A DNA stretch of 39,478 nucleotides from SAR116 cluster bacterium AG-426-B08 (GCA_003213175.1 QCNN01000008.1:1-39478), one strand, 5' to 3'; positions 24,891 to 34,974 are shown, numbered from the stretch's first letter. Notes: generated by a model not told the origin, from the letters alone. Translations and numbers: made by a program.

Positions 24891-25985
24891 ATGGCTAGCA
24901 ATTCTTTTGGTAATATTTTTAGATTTACTAGTTTTGGGGAGAGCCACGGGAAAGTTATTGGATGTGTGGTTGACGGTGTACCTCCAAATATTTCATTGAG
25001 CGAAAAAGATATTCAAAAATTTCTTGATAGAAGAAAGCCTGGTCAGTCAAAATTTGTAAGCCAAAGAAAAGAGAGCGATAAGGTTGAAATACTATCTGGA
25101 GTATTTGAAAACAAAACCACAGGTCACCCTATTGCATTAAATATTGTAAACGAAGATCATAGAAGTAAAGATTATTCTGAAATTGCTAAAAAATTTAGAC
25201 CTGGTCATGCAGATATAACTTACTATGAAAAGTATAAGATCAGAGATTACCGAGGTGGAGGTAGATCCAGTGCCAGAGAAACTGCTGTAAGAGTTGCGGC
25301 AGGAGCTATTGCTAGTAAAGTTTTAAATTTTAAATTGAAAAATAAAATTAAAATTAGAGCAAGTGTTATACAAATTGGCCCTCACAAAATTAATAGAGAA
25401 AACTTTAATTGGGACGAAGTTGAAAAAAATCCCTTTTTTTGTGCAGATCCTCAAGCTGCTAATAAATGGTCTAAATGGTTAGATGAAATAAGAAAAAAGG
25501 GAAACAGTGCTGGGGCTATAATTGAAATAATAGCTGATAAAATACCAAAAGGACTTGGAAGTCCAATATATCAAAAATTAGATAGTCAAATAGCTGATGG
25601 ATTGATGTCTATAAATGCTGTTAAAGGTGTAGAAATTGGTTCTGGCTTTGAATCAACCTCTATGTTAGGCAGTCAAAGCAATGATGAAATATTTCCAAGT
25701 GAGGATGGTAACTATTTTTATAAGACAAATCATGCAGGTGGTGTGCTTGGAGGCATATCAACAGGTCAACCACTAATTGCTCGCTTCGTTGTAAAACCCA
25801 CGAGTTCAATCCTGATTGAGAGAAACTCTATAGATATTAACAATAATGCTATAAAAATAAGAACCAAAGGAAGGCATGACCCATGTGTTGGTATAAGAGC
25901 TGTACCAATTGCTGAGGCAATGATTGCAATTGTTCTAGCTGATCAATTAATGATGCATGAAGCTCAAGTTGGCAACCTAAAGTAA
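24891..25985 (+). CDS. aroC: Chorismate synthase
   Basis: Converts 5-enolpyruvylshikimate 3-phosphate to chorismate with reduced FMN, the last step of the shikimate pathway. Signatures include [13 protein letters not shown] with the conserved His (H19), [69 protein letters not shown] and [17 protein letters not shown]. The length of 364 aa is normal. The Shine-Dalgarno AAAGGA lies 8 nt upstream. Only 14 nt separate its stop from the convergent tlyA stop. AroQ of the same pathway is at 4.2 kb. Confidence 0.98.
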   Translation: MASNSFGNIFRFTSFGESHGKVIGCVVDGVPPNISLSEKDIQKFLDRRKPGQSKFVSQRKESDKVEILSGVFENKTTGHPIALNIVNEDHRSKDYSEIAKKFRPGHADITYYEKYKIRDYRGGGRSSARETAVRVAAGAIASKVLNFKLKNKIKIRASVIQIGPHKINRENFNWDEVEKNPFFCADPQAANKWSKWLDEIRKKGNSAGAIIEIIADKIPKGLGSPIYQKLDSQIADGLMSINAVKGVEIGSGFESTSMLGSQSNDEIFPSEDGNYFYKTNHAGGVLGGISTGQPLIARFVVKPTSSILIERNSIDINNNAIKIRTKGRHDPCVGIRAVPIAEAMIAIVLADQLMMHEAQVGNLK

Positions 25986-25999
25986 AAATGTTTATTATT

Positions 26000-26743
26000 T
26001 CACTTTTTTAATGCGCAAATTAAGAACTCTTTATTACCTTTTGAGCCTAGAATCGGACTTTCTATTACTCCACATACTTTAAAGTTAATTTCCTTAGTAA
26101 ACCAATTTTTAATGTCATTTACAACAAGATCATGATGTTCTGGATTTTTTACAATACCGCCTTTACCTACAAGATTTCTTCCAATTTCAAATTGAGGTTT
26201 TATTAGTGCTACTAAGTGGCCTGAACGTTTCAAAAATTTTAAGCTAGCTGGTAGAATCTTTTTCAATGAGATAAAAGAAGCGTCACAAACTATAATATCT
26301 AAAGTATCATTTATAATTTTTTCATCAATATATCTCGCATTAGTTTTTTCAAAAACAAAGACTTTTTCATTTGTACGAATTTTCCAATCAAGTTGTCCAT
26401 AACCAACATCAATACAATAAATTTTTTTTGCACCATGCTTCAACAAAACATCTGAGAATCCCCCTGACCCACATCCAATATCTAATGCCTTGACATTGTC
26501 ACAAATCAAAGAAAAATATTTTATAGCCTTGTCAAGTTTATAACCTCCTCTTGATACCCAAGTACCATCTTTTTTATTTTTAATTTGTAAATTACTATCG
26601 ATTGGCAGGATAAAGCCTGGTTTATCAATTATTTTTGTATTTAAAAACACGTTGCCTGATAGAATTAAAGCTACAGCATCTTTTCTGTTTTTAACAATTT
26701 TTTTTGAAACAAGTATTTTATCAATACGATCTTTTTGAGTCAC
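26000..26743 (-). CDS. tlyA: TlyA family rRNA 2'-O-ribose methyltransferase
   Basis: S4 RNA-binding domain (about 4-65: RIDKILVSKKIVKNRKDAVALILSGNVFLN) fused to an FtsJ-like SAM methyltransferase (about 65-245). The SAM site is KALDIGCGSGGFSDVLLKHGA and a catalytic-region block is LDIIVCDASFISLKKILP, followed by ALIKPQFE. TlyA enzymes methylate 16S and/or 23S rRNA riboses. The older name hemolysin A is historical. Its start overlaps the end of dxs by 23 nt, so translation is probably coupled. The length of 247 aa is standard. tlyA following dxs is a common order. Confidence 0.94.
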   Translation of the reverse strand: MTQKDRIDKILVSKKIVKNRKDAVALILSGNVFLNTKIIDKPGFILPIDSNLQIKNKKDGTWVSRGGYKLDKAIKYFSLICDNVKALDIGCGSGGFSDVLLKHGAKKIYCIDVGYGQLDWKIRTNEKVFVFEKTNARYIDEKIINDTLDIIVCDASFISLKKILPASLKFLKRSGHLVALIKPQFEIGRNLVGKGGIVKNPEHHDLVVNDIKNWFTKEINFKVCGVIESPILGSKGNKEFLICALKK

Positions 26744-28706
26744 TGAAACTATTTTGTTTTTTATATTTTGGAACTATTTTTAATATTGAAATTATATTTT
26801 TTAATTCTTTTAAAATTCCCTCATCATCTAAATTTGCCTCATTTAATTGATTATCTTGGCTACCATGATCTTGAAACTTGTCAGGCAAAGTTAGGCATTT
26901 AACAAACGTAGATTTTTGACCTAAAAAATTATTTTTAGATAAATAACTTAGACAATGTGAGGAAAAACCTCCTTGAGCACCTTCTTCGACAATTAATAAA
27001 GCCTGATGATTAAGAAATAAATTTTCTAACATTTCATAATCTATAGGTTTCACAAATCTAGCATCAGCAATGGTCATACTATATCCATCATTATCTAAAA
27101 ACTCACATGATTGCAGTACAGATTTCAACATTGTACCAACTGATAACACAGCAATTTGATTACCTTTTTTAAGAATTTTACCTTTTCCAATTTTTAACTT
27201 TTCTAATTTTTCTTCAATTTTTAAACCAACAGCTTCACCCCTTGGATACCTGCAAAAAATAGGTCCATCGTTATACTTAGAAGCAGTAAAAACCATTTTT
27301 GATAATTCATTTTCGTTACTTGGGGCCATAATGACTACATTTGGCAAGCAAGATAGGTAAGCTAAATCAAAAGAACCTGCATGAGTTGCTCCATCAGCCC
27401 CGACTAATCCTGCTCTATCTAACATAAACCTCACTGGGAGTTTTTGAATTACAACATCGTGTATCACTTGATCATATGCCCTCTGTAAAAAAGTCGAATA
27501 TATCGCTACAAAAGGTTTGAAACCCTCAACAGCTAGCCCAGCTGCAAAAGTGACGGCATGTTGCTCTGCAATGCCAACATCATAAAACCTATCATAAAAT
27601 CTTTTTTTAAAATTATTTAGTCCAGTTCCAGATGGCATTGCAGCAGTGATGGCAATTATTTTTTCATCATTTTCTGCAATATCACAAAGTGTATCAGAAA
27701 AAACTGATGTATAGGTTGGTACGTTAGAGTTTGATTTAACCGAATCTCCACTAACTAAATTAAACTTAGACACAGCATGATATTTCTCTTCTGATACTTT
27801 TGAAAAGGGATGTCCTTTCCCTTTTTCTGTAACAACATGAAGTAAAACAGGACCCTCTATTGGTCCATCCTTTAAATTTTCTAAAATTTTAACCATAGAC
27901 TTTACATCATGTCCATCAACAGGACCCAAATAAAACATTCCCATTTGACTAAAAATTGTACTTTCACCCTTGTTTAACAAATTTCTAGCTAAATCTTCTG
28001 CTTTTTTTGCAGTTTTGCTCAGTTCTTCAGGAAAAAACTCCATCATTTGTTTGGCTGTTTCACGAACAGTATTAAAAGGTCTACTTGAGACTACATTGGA
28101 GAGATAATTACTCAAAGCACCTACAGCTGGCGCAATAGACATATCATTATCATTTAAAATTATAATCATATTTGTATTTATATTACCTGCATTATTCATA
28201 GCCTCATACGCCATACCAGCACTCATCGCCCCATCACCAATTACTGCAATAACATTAAATTTTTTTCTAAGCTTATCTCTTGCAACTGCAATACCTAAAG
28301 CCGAAGAAATAGAAGTAGATGAATGTCCTGCTCCAAAATGATCAAATTTTGACTCTGTTCTTTTTAAAAATCCAGAAAGACCATTTTTTTTTCTCAAAGT
28401 TTGCATCTTTTTACGTCTACCAGTCAAAATTTTGTGTGGATAGGCTTGATGACCTACATCCCAAATCAATTTGTCTTCTGGAGTATTAAAAACATAGTGC
28501 AACGCAATTGTTAATTCGATAACACCAAGACCAGCTCCCAAATGTCCACCAGTTTTGGATACTACATCAATTAATTCACTTCTAAGTTCATCTGATAATT
28601 TTTCTAATTCTTCAATTGTTAATTTTTTTAACTCACTTGGTGAGTTTACTAAATCTAGAATTTTTTTTTCTAATTTTTGCTTATTTTCTTTCATAACTGT
28701 ATTCAC
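26721..28706 (-). CDS. dxs: 1-deoxy-D-xylulose-5-phosphate synthase
   Basis: Thiamine diphosphate enzyme condensing pyruvate and glyceraldehyde 3-phosphate, the first step of the MEP isoprenoid pathway. Motifs are GGHLGAGLGVIELTIALHYVF, the TPP/Mg segment VIGDGAMSAGMAYEAMNNAG, DRFYDVGIAEQHAVTFAAGLA with the conserved catalytic Glu, and DRAGLVGADGATHAGSFD. At 661 aa it is slightly longer than E. coli Dxs. The ORF opens with GTG 28706, five bases after ispA; ATG 28694 is an alternative. Neither has a strong Shine-Dalgarno. It lies in xseB-ispA-dxs-tlyA. Confidence 0.98.
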   Translation of the reverse strand: MNTVMKENKQKLEKKILDLVNSPSELKKLTIEELEKLSDELRSELIDVVSKTGGHLGAGLGVIELTIALHYVFNTPEDKLIWDVGHQAYPHKILTGRRKKMQTLRKKNGLSGFLKRTESKFDHFGAGHSSTSISSALGIAVARDKLRKKFNVIAVIGDGAMSAGMAYEAMNNAGNINTNMIIILNDNDMSIAPAVGALSNYLSNVVSSRPFNTVRETAKQMMEFFPEELSKTAKKAEDLARNLLNKGESTIFSQMGMFYLGPVDGHDVKSMVKILENLKDGPIEGPVLLHVVTEKGKGHPFSKVSEEKYHAVSKFNLVSGDSVKSNSNVPTYTSVFSDTLCDIAENDEKIIAITAAMPSGTGLNNFKKRFYDRFYDVGIAEQHAVTFAAGLAVEGFKPFVAIYSTFLQRAYDQVIHDVVIQKLPVRFMLDRAGLVGADGATHAGSFDLAYLSCLPNVVIMAPSNENELSKMVFTASKYNDGPIFCRYPRGEAVGLKIEEKLEKLKIGKGKILKKGNQIAVLSVGTMLKSVLQSCEFLDNDGYSMTIADARFVKPIDYEMLENLFLNHQALLIVEEGAQGGFSSHCLSYLSKNNFLGQKSTFVKCLTLPDKFQDHGSQDNQLNEANLDDEGILKELKNIISILKIVPKYKKQNSFSDSKRSY

Positions 28707-28711
28707 ATTCT

Positions 28712-29626
28712 TTACATATCACGTTCTATAGAATATTTAGCAAGTAATACAAGATTTTTTGCATTATTACCAAAAATTTTTACAGATTCTATTGCTTTAT
28801 CAACCATGATTTCAGATTTTTTTCTCGCTTCGTTTTCGCCGAGTAAATTTACAAAATTTGGGGTTTTGTTACTTAAATCTTTTCCTACAGGTTTTCCTAT
28901 TTTTTCTTTTGAACCTCTCAGGTCTAGTAAGTCATCAGCTATTTGAAAAGCCAAACCTAAATTATTTGCATAATTGATAAGAGCTTTTTTCTGATCATCA
29001 TATCCTTTTCCAATTAAAAAACCAAAAATAACACAACATTTTAACAAGCAACCAGTTTTTTTTTCTTGAATCCAAGAAATATCATTTGTCCGTATTTTTA
29101 AATTTTGTAAATCTATATCAGCCTGCTGACCTGCGGCCATACCTGACATACCTATTCCTCTAGCTAAATTTAAAATCATTTCAGACCTGACTTCAGCACT
29201 TTTAATATTATTCGGATTAGATATTAATTCAAAAGCCCAACTTTGCAAAGCATCTCCAGCTAATATTGCAGTTGCTTCATCAAACATTATATGATTTGCT
29301 TTTTTACCTCTTCTAAAATCTGAGTTATCCATTGAAGGCAAGTCATCATGTATTAAAGAATATGTATGAATTGATTCCACTGCTGACGCAGCTACTAACA
29401 ACTGCTTTAACTTATTATCGTCAATATTAAACCCATTTTCTTTTGATATCATTTTGCCTGTTTCGAAAACTAAGTATCCTCTTAGCTTTTTTCCTGAGCT
29501 AACAAGAGAATATTTTATAGATTTTAATAAGTTCGAATGAAGTCCAGTTTCTTTAGGTAAATTTGTTCTAAAAAAATCATCGATAATTTTGCTATTTAAT
29601 TTTAAAGCATCCTCAAGTTGCTTCAT
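28712..29626 (-). CDS. ispA: Polyprenyl (farnesyl) diphosphate synthase
   Basis: Condenses isopentenyl diphosphate with allylic diphosphates to make farnesyl (or geranyl) diphosphate. The two aspartate-rich Mg-binding motifs are DDLPSMDN (near residue 93) and DDLLD (near 230). Other conserved parts are SGKKLRGYLVFE at the N-terminus and MSGMAAGQQADI. The length is 304 aa. Chain length cannot be fixed from sequence, but its place between xseB and dxs matches ispA in many proteobacteria. It begins 6 nt after the xseB stop. The C-terminus is slightly diverged but intact. Confidence 0.95.
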   Translation of the reverse strand: MKQLEDALKLNSKIIDDFFRTNLPKETGLHSNLLKSIKYSLVSSGKKLRGYLVFETGKMISKENGFNIDDNKLKQLLVAASAVESIHTYSLIHDDLPSMDNSDFRRGKKANHIMFDEATAILAGDALQSWAFELISNPNNIKSAEVRSEMILNLARGIGMSGMAAGQQADIDLQNLKIRTNDISWIQEKKTGCLLKCCVIFGFLIGKGYDDQKKALINYANNLGLAFQIADDLLDLRGSKEKIGKPVGKDLSNKTPNFVNLLGENEARKKSEIMVDKAIESVKIFGNNAKNLVLLAKYSIERDM

Positions 29627-29632
29627 TTTTTT

Positions 29633-29866
29633 TCATTCATCAATTTTTTCTAATTTAATAGAAAAATCATCCTTATTTTTTTCAGCATGAATTTTTTCTA
29701 CTTTTAACTTAGCTTCTTGTAACCTTTTTTCGCATTGATTTTTTAGTTCTGTTCCTCTTTCATAAGCTTTTATTGCGTCTTCCAAAGAGATTTCACCTCT
29801 TTCTAGAGATTCAACTATAGACTCCAGTTCATCAAGTGCCTCTTCAAATGTAAGGTTTTTGTTCAC
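29633..29866 (-). CDS. xseB: Exodeoxyribonuclease VII small subunit
   Basis: Small subunit of exonuclease VII, which degrades single-stranded DNA to oligonucleotides; the XseA catalytic subunit is not in this window. The 77-aa protein is two helices: [47 protein letters not shown] is the standard family pattern in full, followed by a short Lys/Asp tail. It begins the xseB-ispA-dxs block. A 59-nt gap separates it from the upstream proline iminopeptidase, so it may have its own promoter or be read from upstream. Confidence 0.95.
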   Translation of the reverse strand: MNKNLTFEEALDELESIVESLERGEISLEDAIKAYERGTELKNQCEKRLQEAKLKVEKIHAEKNKDDFSIKLEKIDE

Positions 29867-29925
29867 AAAATACTTTTAAATTAATTTAAATTCATACGAT
29901 AGGTTTAATCATATAAATCTGTCAA

Positions 29926-30840
29926 CTAATATATCTCTTCTAATGATTTTCTTATTTTACTAAACATCTCTTTTTCAAAAGCTGAATGCGACCCGTCTTC
30001 AACTATGTAAATTTTACTGCTTTCCCAAACAATCGAAAGTTTTAATGCATTAAAAGGTGGGCATATAACATCATGCCTACCTTGAATTATAATACTAGGA
30101 ATATTTTCAATATTTTTAATATTTTCTATGATAAAATTATCTTTTATGAAACAGTTGTTAATAAAGTAGTGACTTTCAATTTTGGCTATAGCAAGAGAAT
30201 CGTAACTTGAATTACTTCTATCTTCATATTTTAATGTAGAGCAAGAAATTTCATACTGACTCCATTTTGCAGCTACCTTGTAGGCTTTTTCTTTATTTTT
30301 AGAGTGAAGCATTTTATGATACCAGCCTAAAATATTATTTCTCTCAGATATTGGTACATCGTTAATGAATTTATAATATGATTCTGGAAAAAATTTTTCC
30401 ATCCCATATAAAAACCAATTTATTTCATCCAAAGTTCCTAGAAAAATACCTCTCAACACAAATCCTAAACAATGTTGTGGAAAATTTATGCCATATAAAA
30501 TGGCCAGTGTACTCCCCCAAGATCCTCCAAAAATTAACCATTTTTCAATTTTTAAAAGTATTCTTATTTTTTCAATATCATTTAATAAATCTTTCGTGGT
30601 ATTTTTTGTGGTTTCAGAATAAGGTTTGCTTTTTCCTGAACCCCTTTGATCAATAAAAATAACTCTGTGTATTTTTTCATCAAAAAACTTTCTTTGAAAT
30701 GTTGAACACCCTGCTCCTGGTCCACCATGAAGAAACAAAATTGGTTTTCCATCTGGATTACCATATTGTTCATAGTAAATCTCATGGACATCATCAACTC
30801 TGATGTAACCAAAATCATAAACAAAGTTTTTAGAAATCAT
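29926..30840 (-). CDS. pip: Proline iminopeptidase, S33 alpha/beta hydrolase
   Basis: Removes N-terminal proline from peptides. Alpha/beta hydrolase features are the oxyanion segment LFLHGGPGAG, the DQRGSGKS motif, the nucleophile elbow GGSWGS (Ser107), the acid in GRHDVICPP and the His in DGSHSAFE. The GGSWGS plus DQRGSGKS pair is typical of prolyl iminopeptidase. The length of 304 aa is close to the usual 310-320. There is no signal peptide, so it is cytoplasmic. It is 27 nt downstream of carD, probably on the same transcript. Other S33 esterases share the fold, so the substrate is likely but not certain. Confidence 0.92.
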   Translation of the reverse strand: MISKNFVYDFGYIRVDDVHEIYYEQYGNPDGKPILFLHGGPGAGCSTFQRKFFDEKIHRVIFIDQRGSGKSKPYSETTKNTTKDLLNDIEKIRILLKIEKWLIFGGSWGSTLAILYGINFPQHCLGFVLRGIFLGTLDEINWFLYGMEKFFPESYYKFINDVPISERNNILGWYHKMLHSKNKEKAYKVAAKWSQYEISCSTLKYEDRSNSSYDSLAIAKIESHYFINNCFIKDNFIIENIKNIENIPSIIIQGRHDVICPPFNALKLSIVWESSKIYIVEDGSHSAFEKEMFSKIRKSLEEIY

Positions 30841-30867
30841 TGTAATTAGAGTAAACTTTTAAAAGTT

Positions 30868-31392
30868 CTAAGCTGCTTGTTCAGAGCTTTCATCTATAAT
30901 TTTTTCTAGCTTTCCTATAGCTGTATTTTTATCTAAATCTTCTACAGCAGCAAATTCGCTTGCAAGCCTCTCTAAAGCGGCCTGGTACATTTGCCGTTCA
31001 GAATAAGATTGTTCACCTTGATCTTCTTTCTTGTATAAATCTCTTACTACTTCAGCAATCATAACTAAACTTCCCGAATTTATTTTTGTTTCATACTCTT
31101 GAGCTCTTCTTGACCACATTGTTTTTTTAGTCCTCGCTTTACTTTGTAAAGTAGAGATAGCCTCATCCATTTGTGCTCTGCTCGATAAAGTTCTTAAGCC
31201 TGAAATTTTTGCTTTATCTAGAGGAACTCTTAAAGTCATTCTTTCTTGTTCAAATCTTATAACCAAAAGTTCTAAATCTATATTTTCTACTTTACGACTT
31301 TCAGTTCCTAATATTTTACCAACACCATGACTAGGATAAACCACATAGTCGCCTACAATAAAATTTATATCTTTATCATTTTCTTTACTCAA
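30868..31392 (-). CDS. carD: CarD family transcriptional regulator
   Basis: RNA polymerase-binding protein that stabilises open promoter complexes, notably at rRNA promoters, in species with CarD/CdnL. The N-terminal RNAP-interaction domain (about 10-75) has VGDYVVYPSHGVGKILG and LRVPLDKAKISGLR. The C-terminal helical DNA-binding domain has the conserved Trp in TKKTMWSRRAQEYETKINSG and LYKKEDQGEQSYSERQMYQAAL. TTG 31392 is chosen because AGG stands eight bases upstream; GTG 31401 would overlap that site. The product is 174 aa. carD beside fdxA is a standard alphaproteobacterial arrangement. Confidence 0.94.
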   Translation of the reverse strand: MSKENDKDINFIVGDYVVYPSHGVGKILGTESRKVENIDLELLVIRFEQERMTLRVPLDKAKISGLRTLSSRAQMDEAISTLQSKARTKKTMWSRRAQEYETKINSGSLVMIAEVVRDLYKKEDQGEQSYSERQMYQAALERLASEFAAVEDLDKNTAIGKLEKIIDESSEQAA

Positions 31393-31547
31393 TTTACACA
31401 CCTATATAAGAAACAAGGCAACACAAGGGAGCCAAAAAATTTAATCGTTATTTAAAAAAAAATTTTACACTTTATCGTTATTCGTAAGCTTATTATCACA
31501 TTTGACAGATAAAATCTAGTTTGAAACATGATTTTATTAATTTAAAT
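31393..31547 (-). promoter_or_regulatory. fdxA-carD spacer with hairpin and repeated ATCGTTATT
   Basis: Ten bases after the fdxA stop is a near-perfect inverted repeat (31509-31537). ATAAAATC and GATTTTAT form eight pairs around an inner GTT/AAC stem with a 3-nt loop. No T-run follows on the coding strand, so it may be a processed 3' end or weak terminator. Further on, the nine-base ATCGTTATT occurs twice (31444-31452 and 31474-31482), exactly 30 bp apart, about three helical turns. The repeats flank a -10-like TAAAAT (31467-31462, coding strand). This suggests a carD operator; it is inference. Confidence 0.4.
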
Positions 31548-31868
31548 TCATCTAATAAAAAATTTATTATATTTATCCTTCACTTCTGCAAAATCATCTG
31601 CATCTTCTGGAGCGTCTTTTTTTTCAGTTATATTTGGCCAAACTTCAGACATTTCTCTATTTAAAGTAAGCCATGATTCTGCGCCTTCATCCGTGTCAGC
31701 TTGTATAGCGTCAACAGGACATTCTGGTTCACAAACACCACAATCAATACATTCATCAGGGTGAATTACAAGCATATTCTCACCTTCATAAAAGCAATCA
31801 ACTGGACAGACTTCAACACAGTCAGTGTATTTACATTTAATACAATTTTCATTTACAATATATGTCAT
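31548..31868 (-). CDS. fdxA: Seven-iron ferredoxin FdxA
   Basis: Low-potential electron carrier with one [3Fe-4S] and one [4Fe-4S] cluster, 106 aa. Cysteines fall at 9, 12, 17, 21, 25, 40, 43, 46 and 50. This matches the Azotobacter ferredoxin I spacing shifted by one residue: [17 protein letters not shown] and [11 protein letters not shown]. The acidic C-terminal tail is typical of the FdxA group. ATG 31868 is chosen because homologues begin MTYIV; the open frame extends to 31913. It lies between an S4 protein and carD. Its redox partner is unknown. Confidence 0.96.
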   Translation of the reverse strand: MTYIVNENCIKCKYTDCVEVCPVDCFYEGENMLVIHPDECIDCGVCEPECPVDAIQADTDEGAESWLTLNREMSEVWPNITEKKDAPEDADDFAEVKDKYNKFFIR

Positions 31869-31921
31869 AAGTGTCTCATGGACAAAGAGCCTCGATGATT
31901 TTATATATAACACTTTTTTAA

Positions 31922-32287
31922 TTAGTTTCTACCCATTAATTTATCAATTTTACGACGATCCATTTTTGTTGGTCGGCCAGTTATTCTATAGACAAAAGGA
32001 CTTAATTTTTCTTTTGTTTTGAAAATTAAATTTTCTTTTGGAGTTAAGTCTTTATAAAATAATTTAGACTCATCAAATGAACCTCTTCTTTTTGGAAAAT
32101 CTAATATCTTAATTATCCTAATATGATTGTTTTTATCTATGCTAATTTTCTCACCAATTACAACTTTCTTATGTCCTTTATAAATTAATGAACCATTAAT
32201 TCTAACTTTACCACTAATAACCGATTTATTAGCCAGACTTCTGCTTTTAAAAATCCGGATAAAAAATAAAAGTCTATCTAATCTCAT
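31922..32287 (-). CDS. S4 domain RNA-binding protein (HslR/Hsp15-like)
   Basis: 121-aa basic protein with an N-terminal S4 domain ([20 protein letters not shown]...[25 protein letters not shown]). It resembles Hsp15 (HslR), which recycles 50S subunits still carrying peptidyl-tRNA. The C-terminal part is basic ([20 protein letters not shown]), which fits RNA binding. Residue GRPTKMDRR is a common ending in alphaproteobacterial members. It starts 12 nt after the helicase gene, likely in one operon. A ribosome-rescue role is inferred from family only. Confidence 0.9.
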   Translation of the reverse strand: MRLDRLLFFIRIFKSRSLANKSVISGKVRINGSLIYKGHKKVVIGEKISIDKNNHIRIIKILDFPKRRGSFDESKLFYKDLTPKENLIFKTKEKLSPFVYRITGRPTKMDRRKIDKLMGRN

Positions 32288-32299
32288 CTAAATAATTTT

Positions 32300-34876
32300 T
32301 CATTTAAATTTTAATTTCTTTAGTATCTCAAATGGTGATTTAGATGATGAAAATTCATTTTTTAAATTTTTTTTACTTTTTTTAATTTTTTTTACTTTTT
32401 GAGTATTGTCTTTATTTTTGAGATTTCTCTTTTTGTCAAAAAATGGTATTAATATGCTATTATCTTTTTCTGACTTGATATTTTTTACAATTTGAAAATT
32501 TAGTGAAATAAGAATTTCTTTCATTTGTTCTTTGTTTGCACCAGCTATTGACAACATTTCCTCTTTAATTTGAAAACATCCCTTTTTGGACTCCTGTCTA
32601 ATTAAAACATTCACTCTTTCAGCTATATCAACTCTCAAAGCAAATGTCTTATAGGGTAGATATCCAATAAAATAATAATAGTTTGATGATATTGTACTAT
32701 CCATAATACAACCTACTCTTCCTGTTTCAGGAGGACCTTGAATAGGGTATGCGTTATTATAAACTGACCACAAAATTGATCTTAGTTTGATAGAAGCTGG
32801 CTTCAATAACTTTGGCAAGTAAATCATTTCAGTTCCTATTCTTAAACCTAATTTTGCTAAAATTAATTTTTCGTCTGGATTAAGAGTAACTAAAGAAAAA
32901 GGAATTTTCTTGACTGAAGTACTTCCAAGTTCTTCATAAACATTAAAAGCTATAGCTTTTACTTTTGAAGTGATTTTAAGATTTAAGTTTTCTAATATTT
33001 CGTTTAAACGCAATTCTTTTAACTTAATAACATCTTCTAAAACTTCACAAATCTTCTTTCTTAATGAAATTGAACACTTATCCCTAACTCTATTTTTTTG
33101 ATCAAGTGACAACATTTCTAAATCGTTTAACAAAATTTTAGGACTATAAATGTCAATCCCCTTGGACATCCTTCCAATTATACTTTCCATCCAAAATACA
33201 TTTCCTTTATTATCTAGTTTTATAGATTCAATGGATGATTGCAGAAATTCATTTACACGTTTATCTATTTCTTTTGGTAAAGCTTTTCTAGCAGCAGATA
33301 AAATTTTGGTAGCATGATCTGAATCATTTATTCCTATAACAAAATCAAACCCTTTTAAATAACCAACTTCTTGTCCCTCTACTAAAACCTTCCCATCAAA
33401 TTTGACTTGTGCTTCCAAAAATTTATTCTCGTTAAGTTTTTTTGCTAAAATTACAATTTTCTTATCAACAAACCTTTTCGTTAGTCTATCATGTAATTCA
33501 TCTGAAAGTTTGTCTTCAATAATCTTAGTTTCATTTTGCCAAAACTCAAAGTCATTAATCCAATTATTTTTGTTAGTTATATAAGTCCATGTTCTTATAT
33601 TAGCAATCCTATTTATCAATGTTTCTATTTCTCCATCAATTCTGTTTAAACCAATTATCTGACTTTTCATCCAGTCATTATCTATTTTGCCTTCAATAAG
33701 GTAATTAAACAAAGTTTCAAGTAAATTAAAATGCCTATCCGAGTAGATATTGCCAAAATCTGGTATTTGACAAATATCCCACAAAAGAGAAATTAGAAAT
33801 TTATTATATTGATTTTTTTTTACAACGCTTAACTTTGACATATTTGTAAGAGAGATTAAATCTAAGGCATTACCTTTTCTTTTCAAAAACTTTGAAGAAG
33901 ATGGTATTTCCAACGATTTAATTAATGCCTTAATAGAAGAAAAATCTAATTTGGAGTTTCTCCAACATATATTTAGTAATGAGGGAAATTCATGTTTTTC
34001 AACCATTTCAACTAATTTTTTATCTAACATTAACTCATCATCGATAACACCAAACGTACCATTTTTGCTAGACCTTCCTGCCCTACCTGCTATCTGAGCA
34101 ATTTCATTAGGAGATAAACTTCTATAAATATTACCATCAAACTTAAAATTAGATGCAAAAGCCACATGATCTATATCTAAGTTTAAACCCATGCCAATTG
34201 CGTCAGTTGCTATCAAAAAATCAACTTGACCATTTTGATATAAGTCTACTTGAGAATTTCTTGTTCTTGGGGATAAAGAACCCATTACAACAGCAGCTCC
34301 ACCTTTTTGAGTTCTTACTAACTCAGCGATTCTATAAATCTCAGAAATTGAAAATGTTACAACAGCAGAACGTGGTTTAAGTCTTGTGATTTTTTTTGTA
34401 CCTGAATAAGTCAAGGTAGATAATCTAGGTCTAATTTCAATTTTACATCTTGGTAGAAGTGATTGAATAAGAAATTTTATTGACTCAGAACCTAGAAAAA
34501 TTGTTTCTTCTGTACCTCTAGCATTTAGCAACCTATCTGTAAAAACATGTCCTCTTTCTTGATCGCCAGCTAATTGAATTTCATCAACAGATAAAAAAGA
34601 CACGCTCTTTTCAATCGGCATGGCTTCAACAGTACAACAATAATATTTTGCAGTTGGTGGAATAATTTTTTCTTCACCAGTTATTAAAGCCACTGAATTT
34701 TTACCAAGTATTTTTACTGCTTTATCATAATTTTCTCTAGCAAGAAGCCTGAGTGGGAAGCCAATCATACCTGTTTTATGCGCAATCATTCTTTCCATCG
34801 CATAATGTGTCTTACCTGTATTGGTAGGTCCTAATACAGCTCTTAAAATAGTCTCTTTAAACAAATTTTTTGACAT
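32300..34876 (-). CDS. SUV3-like superfamily 2 helicase
   Basis: 858-aa RNA/DNA helicase related to mitochondrial SUV3. Walker A is GPTNTGKT (16-23), followed by GMIGFPLRLLARENYD and TGEEKIIPPTAKYYCCTVEAMP. Walker B is the variant SVDEIQLAGDQERGH, and motif VI is QIAGRAGRSSKNGTFG. Downstream is a long region with a GFDFVIG...HATKILSAARKALP block, then a Lys-rich tail of about 50 residues. In mitochondria SUV3 partners PNPase in RNA decay, but the role of bacterial forms is not settled. Its gene leads the S4-fdxA-carD series. It is divergent from the SDR gene 98 bp away. Confidence 0.93.
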   Translation of the reverse strand: MSKNLFKETILRAVLGPTNTGKTHYAMERMIAHKTGMIGFPLRLLARENYDKAVKILGKNSVALITGEEKIIPPTAKYYCCTVEAMPIEKSVSFLSVDEIQLAGDQERGHVFTDRLLNARGTEETIFLGSESIKFLIQSLLPRCKIEIRPRLSTLTYSGTKKITRLKPRSAVVTFSISEIYRIAELVRTQKGGAAVVMGSLSPRTRNSQVDLYQNGQVDFLIATDAIGMGLNLDIDHVAFASNFKFDGNIYRSLSPNEIAQIAGRAGRSSKNGTFGVIDDELMLDKKLVEMVEKHEFPSLLNICWRNSKLDFSSIKALIKSLEIPSSSKFLKRKGNALDLISLTNMSKLSVVKKNQYNKFLISLLWDICQIPDFGNIYSDRHFNLLETLFNYLIEGKIDNDWMKSQIIGLNRIDGEIETLINRIANIRTWTYITNKNNWINDFEFWQNETKIIEDKLSDELHDRLTKRFVDKKIVILAKKLNENKFLEAQVKFDGKVLVEGQEVGYLKGFDFVIGINDSDHATKILSAARKALPKEIDKRVNEFLQSSIESIKLDNKGNVFWMESIIGRMSKGIDIYSPKILLNDLEMLSLDQKNRVRDKCSISLRKKICEVLEDVIKLKELRLNEILENLNLKITSKVKAIAFNVYEELGSTSVKKIPFSLVTLNPDEKLILAKLGLRIGTEMIYLPKLLKPASIKLRSILWSVYNNAYPIQGPPETGRVGCIMDSTISSNYYYFIGYLPYKTFALRVDIAERVNVLIRQESKKGCFQIKEEMLSIAGANKEQMKEILISLNFQIVKNIKSEKDNSILIPFFDKKRNLKNKDNTQKVKKIKKSKKNLKNEFSSSKSPFEILKKLKFK

Positions 34877-34974
34877 TATTTTTTATTAATATTTTGTAAT
34901 AAGCCCATACTTTAGTATAAAATAAATTTATTTAAATTCACAAAAATTTTTAATTAAACTTTAAAGAAATATTT

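Noticed and set aside
31401-31440. Intrinsic terminator GGC...GCC between fdxA and carD
   Set aside because: Only three base pairs with a long loop; too weak to support.
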